DNA of 64,000 bases from Pseudomonas purpurea (lineage in GTDB: Bacteria > Pseudomonadota > Gammaproteobacteria > Pseudomonadales > Pseudomonadaceae), in NCBI RefSeq assembly GCF_039908635.1, contig NZ_CP150918.1:186001-250000 (forward strand). Direction: 5' to 3'. Shown piece by piece: positions 52,651 to 61,393 of the stretch. How positions within the stretch are numbered: the first letter of the stretch is position 1; every line of letters starts with the position of its first letter. Made by a program: the position numbers and the translations under genes. The notes under the pieces are model-generated. The model saw only the letters and a program-made list of their open reading frames with translations. It was not told the DNA's origin and did no database searches.

Positions 52651-55023
52651 ATGAGCCCGTTGAATCTCGCGTCACCCTTAACGCCACGACGGCTCAAGCG
52701 CCTGCCTTTGGCCTTGTTGCTGGCCGGCAGCGCCAGTTGGACCCAGGGGTACGCTGCCGAGGCCGAAACCCCGCCCGAGGGTGCGGGCAAAACCACCGCC
52801 GGCAAGGCCAAGGCCGACAACGGGCGGCTGGAAACCGTGACGGTCACGGCCCGGCGTCGCGAAGAAAGTTCACAAGCGGTGCCGACGCCGATGAGCGTGA
52901 TCAGCGGCCAGGCGCTGGAGAGCCAGCGGGTCTATCGCATCCAGGATCTGCAGCAACTGGTGCCCAGCGTCAACGTGGCCTACATGCATGCGCGACAGTC
53001 CAGCGTGTCGATCCGTGGCCTGGGCAACAACCCGGCCAGCGATGGCCTGGAAGGCAGCGTCGGGCTGTACATCGACAACGTTTACCTCGGACGGCCGGGC
53101 ATGGCGGTGTTCGACCTGATGGACATCGAGCAACTGGAAGTCCTGCGTGGCCCGCAAGGGACGTTATTTGGCAAAAACACCACGGCGGGGGTGATCAACA
53201 TCAGCACTCGCGCGCCGAGTTTCACCCCTGAGCGCAGCATCGAAACCTCGGTCGGCGAGGACGGATACTTTCAAACCAAGGGCACGGTTTCCGGGCCGCT
53301 CAACGATGAGCTGGCCGGGCGTTTTTCTGCCTATCGCACCCGCAGTGACGGCGACATCAAGAACGAGTACGACGGTCATGATTTGAATGGCGGCTCGCGT
53401 CAGGGCTTTCGCGGCCAGTTGCTCTACAAACCGAATGAAAGCTTCAACCTGCGCTGGATCGGCGACTACAACGAAGAGGATTCCAGCGCCGGGACGCGAG
53501 TGCTCTACAGCACCGGGCCGACCATCAATGGCGTCAACCTCTACCAGTCGCGGGCCAGGGCGGCGGGTGCGACCCTGGTGGACGGCTCCCACCGCAAGGT
53601 CAACCTGAACAACGATCAGCACGTCACCGTGTTCCAGGGCGGCACCTCGCTGGAGGCCAACTGGACCTTGCCGAACGATTTCACCCTGACGTCGGTCAGC
53701 GCTTATCGCTGGTGGAACTTCACCCCGCGCAACGACGATGGCCTGAATGTGGCCGCTGCCTACAACGCAGGCGTTTCGGTGGAAGACAAACAGTATTCCC
53801 AGGAGTTTCGCCTGGCCTCACCTACCGGTGGCGCTTTCGATTATGTGTTGGGCGCCTACTATTTCGGCTCGGATCTGGACAACAAATCCTTCGCCTATTA
53901 CGGCCCGCAAGCCGACATCTGGAATGGCACGCCACGGGGCGCGCTGGCCAACGTCAGCACGGTCGGCAACGGTCACATCGAAACCAACAGTTTTGCGCTG
54001 TTTGCCCAAGGCACCTGGCACCTCACCGAGCGGCTGGATTTCACCGCCGGGGTGCGTGGCAGTTACGAGGATAAGAGCGCGTGGGTGACCCGCGATGCGC
54101 CGTTGGGCGGCGCAGCAGTGACTGGTGCGGCGACCAACGCCCGGCGCGGTCGCACCGGGGCATACGATTCCGGGGATCTGAATCAGTACAGCAGCAGCCC
54201 ATCGGGTTTGCTGAACCTCAGTTACCACTTCACCGATGATCTGCTGGGCTACGCGACCTTGTCCCATGGCGAGAAATCCGGTGGGGTCAACCTGGTGGTC
54301 GGCTCTGCACCGACGGCGGGCGCCGACTCCTTGTTGATCGGCACCGAGCGCGCCAACAACGCCGAGCTGGGTTTCAAAAGCACCCTGTGGGACCGACGCC
54401 TGCAACTCAACGCCAACCTGTTCTGGACCCGGGTCAACGGCTACCAGACCAACGCCTATGACGAAGCCAACCGCGTGCAGTACCTGACCAACGCCGGCTC
54501 GGTGCGTTCACGGGGCGTGGAAGTGGAAAGCACGCTGATTGCGCTGCGAGGCCTGACGCTGAACATCAACGGCTCGTACAACGACGTCAGTTACCTCTCC
54601 TACAAGGATGCGCCATGCCCGCCCGAAGTCAGTCTGCGTCCTGGTGCGCCGGCATCGTGCGACCTCAGCGGCCATCAAGTGGTCGGCGCCTCGAAGTGGA
54701 TCGGCAACGCCAACGGCGAATACACATGGAACCTCAATAACGGCCTGGAAGAATACGTCACCGCCAGCTACGCGTTCCGCTCCAAAGCGGTGGGCACGGT
54801 CGAGGACTCCGATTTCGGGCAGATCCCCAGCTACGCCGTGGTGAATTTATCCACAGGCTTGCGCGGCGATTTCAACGACGGCCAGTGGGACGTTTCGTTG
54901 TGGTTGAAGAACGCCTTCGACAAAACCTATTACACGACCCTCTGGACGGGCGGCAACGGCGGGTACGAAGGGTTGCTCGGAACACCGCGGACATTGGGTG
55001 TGACTGGTCGTTATGAATTCTAG
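52651..55023 (+). CDS. TonB-dependent outer-membrane receptor, probably for sulfate esters
   Basis: The 790-aa protein has a signal peptide (cleavage near GYA-AEAET), a TonB-box-like stretch followed by a plug (LETVTVTARRREESSQAVPT, then SIRGLGNNPASDGLEGSVGL), and a C-terminal barrel ending in Phe (GVTGRYEF). It has AGGAG upstream and an AT-rich promoter. Its place between LysR B and ats genes suggests it carries sulfate esters across the outer membrane, like SftP of P. putida. That role is an inference from context. Confidence 0.85.
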   Translation: MSPLNLASPLTPRRLKRLPLALLLAGSASWTQGYAAEAETPPEGAGKTTAGKAKADNGRLETVTVTARRREESSQAVPTPMSVISGQALESQRVYRIQDLQQLVPSVNVAYMHARQSSVSIRGLGNNPASDGLEGSVGLYIDNVYLGRPGMAVFDLMDIEQLEVLRGPQGTLFGKNTTAGVINISTRAPSFTPERSIETSVGEDGYFQTKGTVSGPLNDELAGRFSAYRTRSDGDIKNEYDGHDLNGGSRQGFRGQLLYKPNESFNLRWIGDYNEEDSSAGTRVLYSTGPTINGVNLYQSRARAAGATLVDGSHRKVNLNNDQHVTVFQGGTSLEANWTLPNDFTLTSVSAYRWWNFTPRNDDGLNVAAAYNAGVSVEDKQYSQEFRLASPTGGAFDYVLGAYYFGSDLDNKSFAYYGPQADIWNGTPRGALANVSTVGNGHIETNSFALFAQGTWHLTERLDFTAGVRGSYEDKSAWVTRDAPLGGAAVTGAATNARRGRTGAYDSGDLNQYSSSPSGLLNLSYHFTDDLLGYATLSHGEKSGGVNLVVGSAPTAGADSLLIGTERANNAELGFKSTLWDRRLQLNANLFWTRVNGYQTNAYDEANRVQYLTNAGSVRSRGVEVESTLIALRGLTLNINGSYNDVSYLSYKDAPCPPEVSLRPGAPASCDLSGHQVVGASKWIGNANGEYTWNLNNGLEEYVTASYAFRSKAVGTVEDSDFGQIPSYAVVNLSTGLRGDFNDGQWDVSLWLKNAFDKTYYTTLWTGGNGGYEGLLGTPRTLGVTGRYEF

Positions 55024-55168
55024 GCTCTGTACGAAAACTGCCTGCGTGTCGATCATGCTGCGTTAAAAACAGGCTCGGAATGCTCATTTACAACCCGTAA
55101 ACTCCGCTTCCTCGCCTGTTTTTGCCTTGCCTGATCGCCACTCGGCGACTTTTCGTACAGACCCTAGG
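55021..55168. repeat. Nested-hairpin dispersed repeat, copy B
   Basis: The outer arms CTGTACGAAAA (55027-55037) and TTTTCGTACAG (55150-55160) are inverted repeats. Inside is the same core as copy A at 26038-26170 (GCGTTAAAAACAGGCTCGGA ... CTCGCCTGTTTTTGCCTTG). It overlaps the stop codon of the receptor gene and fills much of the 369-base gap before the 55393 gene; the rest, 55169-55392, is AT-rich without a gene. Confidence 0.75.
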
Positions 55169-55392
55169 CACTGTTTGAATATTTAAAGCGTTAGTGCCAG
55201 TCGCAATAAACAGGTAGGCCGGGGGTATAGATTATGAAGTGTTTGGGTAGTGCATATAGCGCTTTCGTCCGACAATAAGTGTTTTGTGCGTGGACAATAA
55301 TGGAATGTCCGTCCATGCTCTGTTTCGTGAGTTTTCAGGAGAGAACTTGCATTCATTGGAAGATACTTATTTCACGACAAAGGAAATTCATT

Positions 55393-55719
55393 ATGTCGAG
55401 TATTAACGGGACTTATGTAAACGCTAACGCCGGCGCCAAACTGGTCATCACCGATGGTAATGACTCGAACGGGACTTTCAGCGGCAAGCTGAGCCAGAAC
55501 GGTGTGAATTACGACGTCAGTTATGGGCACTACCACTTCCAGAACAGCAGCGGTCAGCCAACCATCATCACGTTCGCGGCCCTGAACGATGGCACCGGCT
55601 ACCAGGCGTGGACACTGTTCTCGCCTGATCATAATTACTCAAAACTGAAGGCGTTCGGTTCTCGTAATAACTTTGATGGCGATGTTGTTGGCCTGGCGGG
55701 CGAGTTCGTCAAGCAATAA
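55393..55719 (+). CDS. Small protein, 108 aa, avidin-like pattern (tentative)
   Basis: The ATG at 55393 has AGGA upstream. The 108-aa product is rich in N, G, S, F and Y and predicted all-beta. The order GTYVN ... TFSG ... QPTIITF ... AWTLFS loosely matches the strand order of avidin (GTWTN ... FTG ... QPTF ... MWLL). The avidin Ser16 position is Ala here, so biotin binding is doubtful. It has no signal peptide. The flanks are AT-rich, which hints at recent acquisition. Confidence 0.65.
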   Translation: MSSINGTYVNANAGAKLVITDGNDSNGTFSGKLSQNGVNYDVSYGHYHFQNSSGQPTIITFAALNDGTGYQAWTLFSPDHNYSKLKAFGSRNNFDGDVVGLAGEFVKQ

Positions 55720-55741
55720 ATTCCACGTTTAATATCTACCG

Positions 55742-55776
55742 GCTGCCTGCATGTAAAAGTGTGGGCGGCTTTTTTG
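55742..55776 (+). terminator. Rho-independent terminator of the 55393 gene
   Basis: GCTGCCT (55742-55748) pairs with GGGCGGC (55763-55769) with two wobbles, followed by six T. Beyond it, 55780-56151 is AT-rich and holds no gene that I can support. Confidence 0.65.
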
Positions 55777-56151
55777 TGTTTGTTTGTTTTTTAATAATCG
55801 GTTTGGATGTTTGTTGTTGCTGTTGGTGTTCAAGTTTTTTCTGACATCTCTATCTGGGTTCCTTGCTTCTTATTGTGCGATGCGCGCTTTACTTCTCAAA
55901 GCTCATGCCTTCCCTGAATATTTTTAATGCCTGAAAAGCATGGCATTTGCCGTGATCCTCTACAGCCCTTTGATTCCGGGGGCTGGCAGACAGCGGTGGA
56001 TCTTATTATGCGTTTTGGATCTATTCATAACTGTAAATGTTACTTTCGGAGATAAGCGTCTGGCCCAATGATTCATCCATCGAGACGGCCGCGTGGGGGA
56101 TTCAGGCGTCGGCGGATCGATTTATTGAAGAAGACCGTAGGGAGTCAATCA

Positions 56152-56952
56152 ATGGGCAATGTCCAGACCGCCGCCAGCGCACATGAAGTGCTATGGCGGC
56201 AGGCGCCGAGTGGCGAGTTGGTCGATCTCGGCCGCCCCCATCGGGTGCCATTGGGTCAGTTGCGGTTGCAGCGCACGCCCAAGGGCATCCTCAGCCGACG
56301 CGAAGGGATTCTGCTGGGGGTGCTGGCGTTGCTGGTGCATGGCGCGGTGATTTACTGGGTCAATCAGCAACCGACACCGGCGCTGCCCGTCGTGCCGCCG
56401 GAGACCCCGCCGATGACCATCGAATTTTCACGCCCGGCGCCGCCAGTGGTCGAGCCGCCACCCCCGCAACCAGCGCCACCCGTGGTCGAGCCACCGCCGC
56501 CCGTGGTGGATGAATTGGCGGCCAAGCCACCGCCCAAACCCAGGCCAAAACCGGTGATCAAGCAGGCCCCGATACCGGCGCCGAAAGCGGTTGAACAACC
56601 GCCCGCGACGCCGCAACCCGCCGCGCCCGTGGCCGCGCCGGCACCCGTTGCGCCGCCGGCGCCCGCGCCAGTCACTCCGGCATCGGCCAACGCGGCGTAC
56701 CTGAAAAACCCGGCGCCGGAATATCCGTCGCTGGCACAGCGGCGCGGTTGGGAAGGCACGGTGTTGTTGCGGGTTCAGGTGTTGGCCAGCGGCAAACCGG
56801 GAGAGATCCAGATTCAGAAAAGCAGTGGTCGCCAGCAGCTCGACGACGCGGCCTTAACCGCCGTGAAACGTTGGAGTTTCGTGCCGGCCAAGCAGGGTGA
56901 TGTCGCCCAGGACGGCTGGGTCAGCGTGCCCATCGATTTCAAGATTCATTGA
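56152..56952 (+). CDS. tonB: TonB energy transducer
   Basis: The start at 56152 (MGNVQTAASAHEVLW) has GGGAG 7 bases upstream. The 266-aa protein has one N-terminal membrane helix (ILLGVLALLVHGAVIYWV), a Pro-rich linker (about residues 95-195) and the C-terminal TonB domain (LAQRRGWEGTVLLRVQVLAS, then AALTAVKRWSFVPAKQG). It is followed by exbB and exbD. With a receptor nearby, this looks like a dedicated energising system. Confidence 0.92.
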   Translation: MGNVQTAASAHEVLWRQAPSGELVDLGRPHRVPLGQLRLQRTPKGILSRREGILLGVLALLVHGAVIYWVNQQPTPALPVVPPETPPMTIEFSRPAPPVVEPPPPQPAPPVVEPPPPVVDELAAKPPPKPRPKPVIKQAPIPAPKAVEQPPATPQPAAPVAAPAPVAPPAPAPVTPASANAAYLKNPAPEYPSLAQRRGWEGTVLLRVQVLASGKPGEIQIQKSSGRQQLDDAALTAVKRWSFVPAKQGDVAQDGWVSVPIDFKIH

Positions 56953-56997
56953 ACCGAAACCTTTTCGCGCTAAACGCTTACACAGAGGGAACACATC

Positions 56998-57723
56998 ATG
57001 ACGTTACTGGCATCTCCACTTGAATCCATCGAAGGCGCGGTGATCTGGCTGTTGGTGGTTTTTTCCGTCGCCACCTGGGGCCTGGCGTTGCTCAAGGGTG
57101 TGCAGTTCGCGCGCTTGAAAGCCCAGGATCGCAAATTCCACAAACAGTTCTGGGCGGCCTCCAGTCTCGATTCGGCGGCTGATTTGAGTGAAACCCAACC
57201 CGGCGCGGCGGCCCGCGTGGCACAGGCCGGTTATGCCGCGATCCAGGTCGGCGAAGCGCCGCATGCGACGGACCTGAGCCAGGCGATCAATCATCAGGAC
57301 CGCCTGGAGCGCGCCTTGCGCCAGCAGATCGTGCGGGAACGGCGCTCGCTGGAAACTGGCCTGGCGGTGGTCGCCAGTATCGGCAGCACCTCGCCGTTCA
57401 TTGGTTTGTTCGGCACTGTGTGGGGAATCATGGAAGCCTTGAAAGGCATCAGCGCCGCAGGCTCCGCGAGCCTGGAAACCGTGGCCGGGCCGATTGGTGC
57501 CGCGCTGGTGGCGACGGGCGTGGGGATCGCGGTCGCGGTGCCGGCCGTGCTGGTTTACAACTATTTCCTGCGGCGCTTGAAGCTGACCGCCGCCGACCTC
57601 GATGACTTCGCCCATGACTTCTACAGCCTGGCGCAGAAGAGCTCGTTCCGGGTGCTGATCCACCCGACTGCGCATAAAGCGGCGGCCCAGGGCAGCCCGC
57701 AAAAAGTGAAGGAGGCGTCCTGA
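56998..57723 (+). CDS. exbB: ExbB, TonB-system proton channel
   Basis: The 241-aa MotA/TolQ/ExbB protein has three membrane helices and the family motif GTVWGIMEALKGIS. It lies 45 bases after tonB and one base before exbD. Confidence 0.93.
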   Translation: MTLLASPLESIEGAVIWLLVVFSVATWGLALLKGVQFARLKAQDRKFHKQFWAASSLDSAADLSETQPGAAARVAQAGYAAIQVGEAPHATDLSQAINHQDRLERALRQQIVRERRSLETGLAVVASIGSTSPFIGLFGTVWGIMEALKGISAAGSASLETVAGPIGAALVATGVGIAVAVPAVLVYNYFLRRLKLTAADLDDFAHDFYSLAQKSSFRVLIHPTAHKAAAQGSPQKVKEAS

Positions 57724-57724
57724 T

Positions 57725-58126
57725 ATGGCCTTCTCCACGCAAGACAGTGACGAGGTGCTGAGCGAGATCAACGTCACGCCGCTGGTGGACGTGATGCTGG
57801 TGTTGCTGGTGGTGTTCATCGTGACGGCGCCACTGCTGACCAACGCGATTCCGATCAACCTGCCGAAGACCGAAGCGGTCGCGCCGGTTGAGCAGAAAGA
57901 CCCGCTGGTGGTGAGTATCGACGGTGCGGGCAAGCTGTTTATCAACAAGGACGAAATCCAGCCCGAATTGCTCGAATTCAACCTGCAGGCCGCCAAGACC
58001 AAGGACCCGCAGGTGCGCGTGCAATTGCAGGCCGACGACGGGGTGAACTACGGCGAAGTGGCGCGGGCCATGGCGTCCATCGAGCGAGCGGGAATCACCA
58101 AGCTGTCGGTGATCACGGCGCGTTAA
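57725..58126 (+). CDS. exbD: ExbD, TonB-system accessory protein
   Basis: The 133-aa protein has one N-terminal membrane helix with the proton-carrying Asp in LVDVMLVLLVVFIV, then a periplasmic domain. It ends the tonB-exbB-exbD unit. Confidence 0.93.
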   Translation: MAFSTQDSDEVLSEINVTPLVDVMLVLLVVFIVTAPLLTNAIPINLPKTEAVAPVEQKDPLVVSIDGAGKLFINKDEIQPELLEFNLQAAKTKDPQVRVQLQADDGVNYGEVARAMASIERAGITKLSVITAR

Positions 58127-58143
58127 CCGTTTTCAAGTTTTCC

Positions 58144-58179
58144 GGGGCCGTCTCCTTGGCAGGGTGCGGCCCTTTTTTT
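58144..58179 (+). terminator. Rho-independent terminator of tonB-exbBD
   Basis: GGGGCCG (58144-58150) pairs with CGGCCC (58167-58172), followed by seven T. Confidence 0.85.
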
Positions 58180-58202
58180 GTTTCGAAGGAACACCGAATC
58201 CT

Positions 58203-58293
58203 TTGTGGGAGCGAGCTTGCTCGCGAAAGCGGAGTACCAGTCGACATCAATGTTGAATGTCAGGGCCCCTTCGCGAGCAAGCCCGCTCCCACA
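58203..58293. repeat. REP pair, TGTGGGAGCGAGC class
   Basis: TTGTGGGAGCGAGCTTGCTC at the left is mirrored by TCGCGAGCAAGCCCGCTCCC at the right. Confidence 0.9.
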
Positions 58294-58406
58294 TTGAGCC
58301 TCTATATATTCTATTGTGGTCTTAATAAATAGCTTCTTATTCCTTAACGAATATAACTCTCGTCCCTATACTCGATCAGGAACAGACACGCACAGGAGAG
58401 CTCCCC

Positions 58407-58988
58407 ATGCGCAACGAATCAATTCGCTACCTGATTGTGCCGGGCTGGCAAGGATCGCCAGAAGATCATTGGCAAAGCCATTGGCAGAGCAGTCTGCCCA
58501 ACAGCGCGCGTGTGGAGCAGGCCGACTGGCTGACGCCGCGCCGTGAAGATTGGGTGGCGGCGCTGGCCGAGGCCATTGCCGCCGACAGCACGCCGGTGAT
58601 CCTGATCGCCCATAGCCTGGGTTGCATCACCGTGGCCCATTGGGCGGCCACCGCGCCGGTGCAGGCATTGCGTCAGGTACGCGGGGCCTTGCTGGTCGCG
58701 CCGGCCGACGTCGAGCGCCCGGCCTGCGTGCCGGCCTTGCGCAACTTCGCACCGATCCCGACGCACTTGCTGCCGTTCCCGAGCCAGGTCGTGAGCGCCG
58801 ACAACGACGCCGCCGTCAGCGCGCCGCGTGCCCTGGAACTGGCCCGCAACTGGGGTGCCGAAGCGGGAATCCTGGCGGGCGCCGGGCACATCAATGTGAA
58901 GTCCGGCCACCATCGCTGGGAGCAGGGTTTCGCCTACCTTTACCGGCTGCAAAACCGCATGGAACATCACGCCTTGCGCCGCGCTTGA
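58407..58988 (+). CDS. RBBP9/YdeN-type alpha/beta serine hydrolase
   Basis: The 193-aa protein has the nucleophile elbow AHSLGC, a likely acid Asp in VVSADNDAAVS and the catalytic His in GAGHINVKSGHH. This is the RBBP9/YdeN family of small hydrolases. The AT-rich upstream (CTTATTCCTTAACGAATATA) resembles other sulfur-regulated promoters in this window. The substrate is unknown. Confidence 0.85.
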   Translation: MRNESIRYLIVPGWQGSPEDHWQSHWQSSLPNSARVEQADWLTPRREDWVAALAEAIAADSTPVILIAHSLGCITVAHWAATAPVQALRQVRGALLVAPADVERPACVPALRNFAPIPTHLLPFPSQVVSADNDAAVSAPRALELARNWGAEAGILAGAGHINVKSGHHRWEQGFAYLYRLQNRMEHHALRRA

Positions 58989-59044
58989 GCCTTTTATTTT
59001 TCTAATCGCCCCCGTCTCCCGGCGGTTTTGGGCGGGAGTCTGCC

Positions 59045-59980
59045 ATGAGTCTGCATGAGTCTTTCGGTCAGCCATTGCTGACCTTTCCCGACGCTGAAAA
59101 AAGCCCGCTGAGCATTCGCGCCAAGGCACTGGTGTTCGTCGACCCGCGCTCGCGACAGTTGCGCCAGGAACTGGAACACCTGGCACCACGCTCGATTTCG
59201 GTGTTGATTCGCGGTGAAACCGGCAGCGGCAAAGAGCTGCTGGCGCGGCATATCCATCGCGGCAGCGATCGCGGCGGTTTGTTCGTGTCGGTCAATTGCG
59301 GCGCGATCAGCCCGACCTACGCCGATGCCGAGTTGTTCGGTTACGCGGGCGGAAGTTTCAGCGGTGCGGCCAGCAGCCGCGCGGGCTGGTTCGGTTCGGC
59401 CAACGGCGGAACCCTGTACCTGGATGAAATCGGCGACTTGCCGTTGCCGATCCAGATCAAGTTGCTCGCGGCCCTGGAAAACCACGAAGTCACCCGCGTC
59501 GGCGCCCAGCAGCCAAGCCCGGTGGACGTGCGCCTGGTGGCCGCCACCAGCATCGACCTGGCCCAGGCCGTGGCCGCCGGAAAATTCCACGAGCGCCTGT
59601 ATCACTACCTCAGCGAAGGGCAGCTTGAGTTGCCGGCATTGCGCGAGCGGGTCGGCGACATTCAGTCATTGGCTGAGTACTTCCTCGGTATCTACAGCCA
59701 GCGCCTCGACCTGCCAGTGCCGTTTATCAGCGACGCGGCGCAGCACGTGCTGGAACAGCACAGTTGGCCAGGCAATACCCGCGAGTTGGAAAATGTCATT
59801 CACTTTGCGTTGCTGGTGAGCAGTGGCGAGGAGATTTTGCCGGAGCATTTGAACCTGCCGCAGGTTCTTTCACCGTTGGAGCAGATCAAGCGGCAGGTCG
59901 CGCAAGTCAGCAAAAACGGTACGGCTGCTGAACGTTCATCCCTCAAAAGCCTGCTCACAGATCTATTGGTCGCCCTATAA
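59045..59980 (+). CDS. Sigma-54 activator-like AAA+ protein without HTH
   Basis: The 311-aa AAA+ protein has Walker A GETGSGKE, Walker B GTLYLDEIGD and SWPGNTRELENV. The sigma-54 contact loop reads GGSFSGA instead of the usual GAFTGA. No Fis-type helix-turn-helix follows; the protein ends SLLTDLLVAL, and a REP begins 3 bases later. The relatives I know are SfnR-like activators of organosulfur use, which fits the neighbours. It may work with another activator or be degenerate. Confidence 0.82.
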   Translation: MSLHESFGQPLLTFPDAEKSPLSIRAKALVFVDPRSRQLRQELEHLAPRSISVLIRGETGSGKELLARHIHRGSDRGGLFVSVNCGAISPTYADAELFGYAGGSFSGAASSRAGWFGSANGGTLYLDEIGDLPLPIQIKLLAALENHEVTRVGAQQPSPVDVRLVAATSIDLAQAVAAGKFHERLYHYLSEGQLELPALRERVGDIQSLAEYFLGIYSQRLDLPVPFISDAAQHVLEQHSWPGNTRELENVIHFALLVSSGEEILPEHLNLPQVLSPLEQIKRQVAQVSKNGTAAERSSLKSLLTDLLVAL

Positions 59981-59982
59981 CC

Positions 59983-60117
59983 CTGTGGCGAGGGAGCTTG
60001 CTCCCGCTGGGTTGCGAAGCGACCCCAAAATCAGCAACCAATTTCTGTCAGGCAAGCCGCGTTCATCGAATTGCGATTGCTGTGCAATCGAACGGGAGCA
60101 AGCTCCCTCGCCACAGG
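59983..60117. repeat. REP pair, GTGGCGAGGGAGC class
   Basis: CTGTGGCGAGGGAGCTTGCT at the left is mirrored by GGGAGCAAGCTCCCTCGCCA at the right, starting 3 bases after the preceding stop codon. Confidence 0.9.
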
Positions 60118-60282
60118 GTTAAGTGTCTTTTTTGGTGTGCGAACTAAATGGAATATAAAAGTGAATAAAAGATATTGTTCGGGAATAAAAAATCTCGGTA
60201 TTGTCCGCTTCACACCAGCGATAGCCCTTCACTGGCACTTCACTTTTTAGCCGTTGTCGATAACGACAAATAAGGACACTGC

Positions 60283-61065
60283 ATGAAAAAGGTTCTGTTG
60301 TTCACCGCATTGGCGGCTGCCCTGACCGCAAGCCTGGCCCAGGCCGGGGAGAAACTCGTGGTGGCGGCAACGCCGGTGCCCCACGCCGAGATTCTCGAAC
60401 TGATCAAACCCACCCTCGCCAAAGAAGGCGTGGACCTGGAAATCAAAGTCTTCACCGACTACGTGCAACCGAACGTACAGGTCGATCAGAAGCGTCTGGA
60501 CGCCAACTACTTCCAGACCCTGCCGTACCTCAAAAGCTTCAACGACGGCAAAGGCACGAACCTTGTGACCGTGATCGGCGTGCATGTCGAACCGTTCGGT
60601 GGCTACTCGAAGAAAGTCAAAACCCTGGCTGAATTGAAAGATGGCGCAACCATTGCCATTCCAAACGAAGGCAGCAACAGCGGCCGTGCGCTGATCCTGT
60701 TGCAGAAGGCCGGCCTGATCGAGTTGAAAGACCCGAAAAACGCCCTGGCCACGCCAAAGGACATCGCCAAGAACCCGCACAATTTCAAGTTCAAGGAGCT
60801 GGAGTCGGCCATGCTGCCGCGTGTGCTGGATCAGGTCGACCTGGACATGATCAACACCAACTACGCGCTGGAAGCGGGTTTGAACCCGGCTAAGGACGCG
60901 CTGGTCATCGAAGGTGCGGATTCGCCGTACGTGAACTTCCTGGTGGCCCGTCCGGACAACAAGGACAGCGTGGCGATCCAGAAACTGGCCAAGGCCCTGA
61001 CCAGCCCGGAGGTGAAAGCATTCATCGCCAAGAAGTACAACGGCGCGGTCCTGCCGGCGTTCTGA
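60283..61065 (+). CDS. metQ: MetQ/NlpA family binding protein
   Basis: The 260-aa protein has a signal peptide (cleavage near AQA-GEKLV) without a lipobox Cys, so it should be soluble in the periplasm. The NlpA family motifs VAATPVPHAEILELIKP and PNEGSNSGRALILLQKAGLI are present. The MetNI permease and ATPase are not adjacent; a cystine-type ABC transporter follows instead. It has AAGGA upstream and an AT-rich promoter. Confidence 0.85.
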   Translation: MKKVLLFTALAAALTASLAQAGEKLVVAATPVPHAEILELIKPTLAKEGVDLEIKVFTDYVQPNVQVDQKRLDANYFQTLPYLKSFNDGKGTNLVTVIGVHVEPFGGYSKKVKTLAELKDGATIAIPNEGSNSGRALILLQKAGLIELKDPKNALATPKDIAKNPHNFKFKELESAMLPRVLDQVDLDMINTNYALEAGLNPAKDALVIEGADSPYVNFLVARPDNKDSVAIQKLAKALTSPEVKAFIAKKYNGAVLPAF

Positions 61066-61097
61066 TCTGACGCAGCTTTAAACCCCTTCAAGGTTTC

Positions 61098-61134
61098 AAC
61101 GCCGACGGCTTGTATTAGCGTCGGCGTTTTTGTG
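61098..61134 (+). terminator. Rho-independent terminator of metQ
   Basis: AACGCCGACG pairs with CGTCGGCGTT around a short loop, followed by T-rich sequence. Confidence 0.85.
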
Positions 61135-61168
61135 TGCTGCACTCTTTGGGGAAAATGACGCGAAACCC

Positions 61169-61276
61169 CTGTGGGAGTGGGCTTGCTCCGGGCGGCGACC
61201 CGACGAAAGCGGTCTGTCAGCCAACATTGATAGCAACTGACACGACCTCTTCGCGAGCAAGCCCGCTCCCACAGGG
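61169..61276. repeat. REP pair, TGTGGGAGTGGGC class
   Basis: CTGTGGGAGTGGGCTTGCTC at the left is mirrored by CGAGCAAGCCCGCTCCCACA at the right. Confidence 0.88.
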
Positions 61277-61297
61277 GATGTGCTTGCTCCTAGAGGT

Positions 61298-61393
61298 TCA
61301 GGCCACCCGGGTCTTCAGCGCCCTGCGCAACGCCACCAGTAATTTCACGATGTCCTGCGGGTCCAGCCGTTGGGGTGCTTTCGCGTCAGCCAT
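61298..61393 (-). CDS. Possible 31-aa small protein
   Basis: On the minus strand AAGGA lies 8 bases before an ATG at 61393. The frame reads MADAKAPQRLDPQDIVKLLV and ends ALRRALKTRVA, with a stop at 61298-61300. The central part is an amphipathic basic helix. It is too short for normal gene calling and lies in the 608-base gap between metQ and the ABC permease. Confidence 0.4.
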   Translation of the reverse strand: MADAKAPQRLDPQDIVKLLVALRRALKTRVA

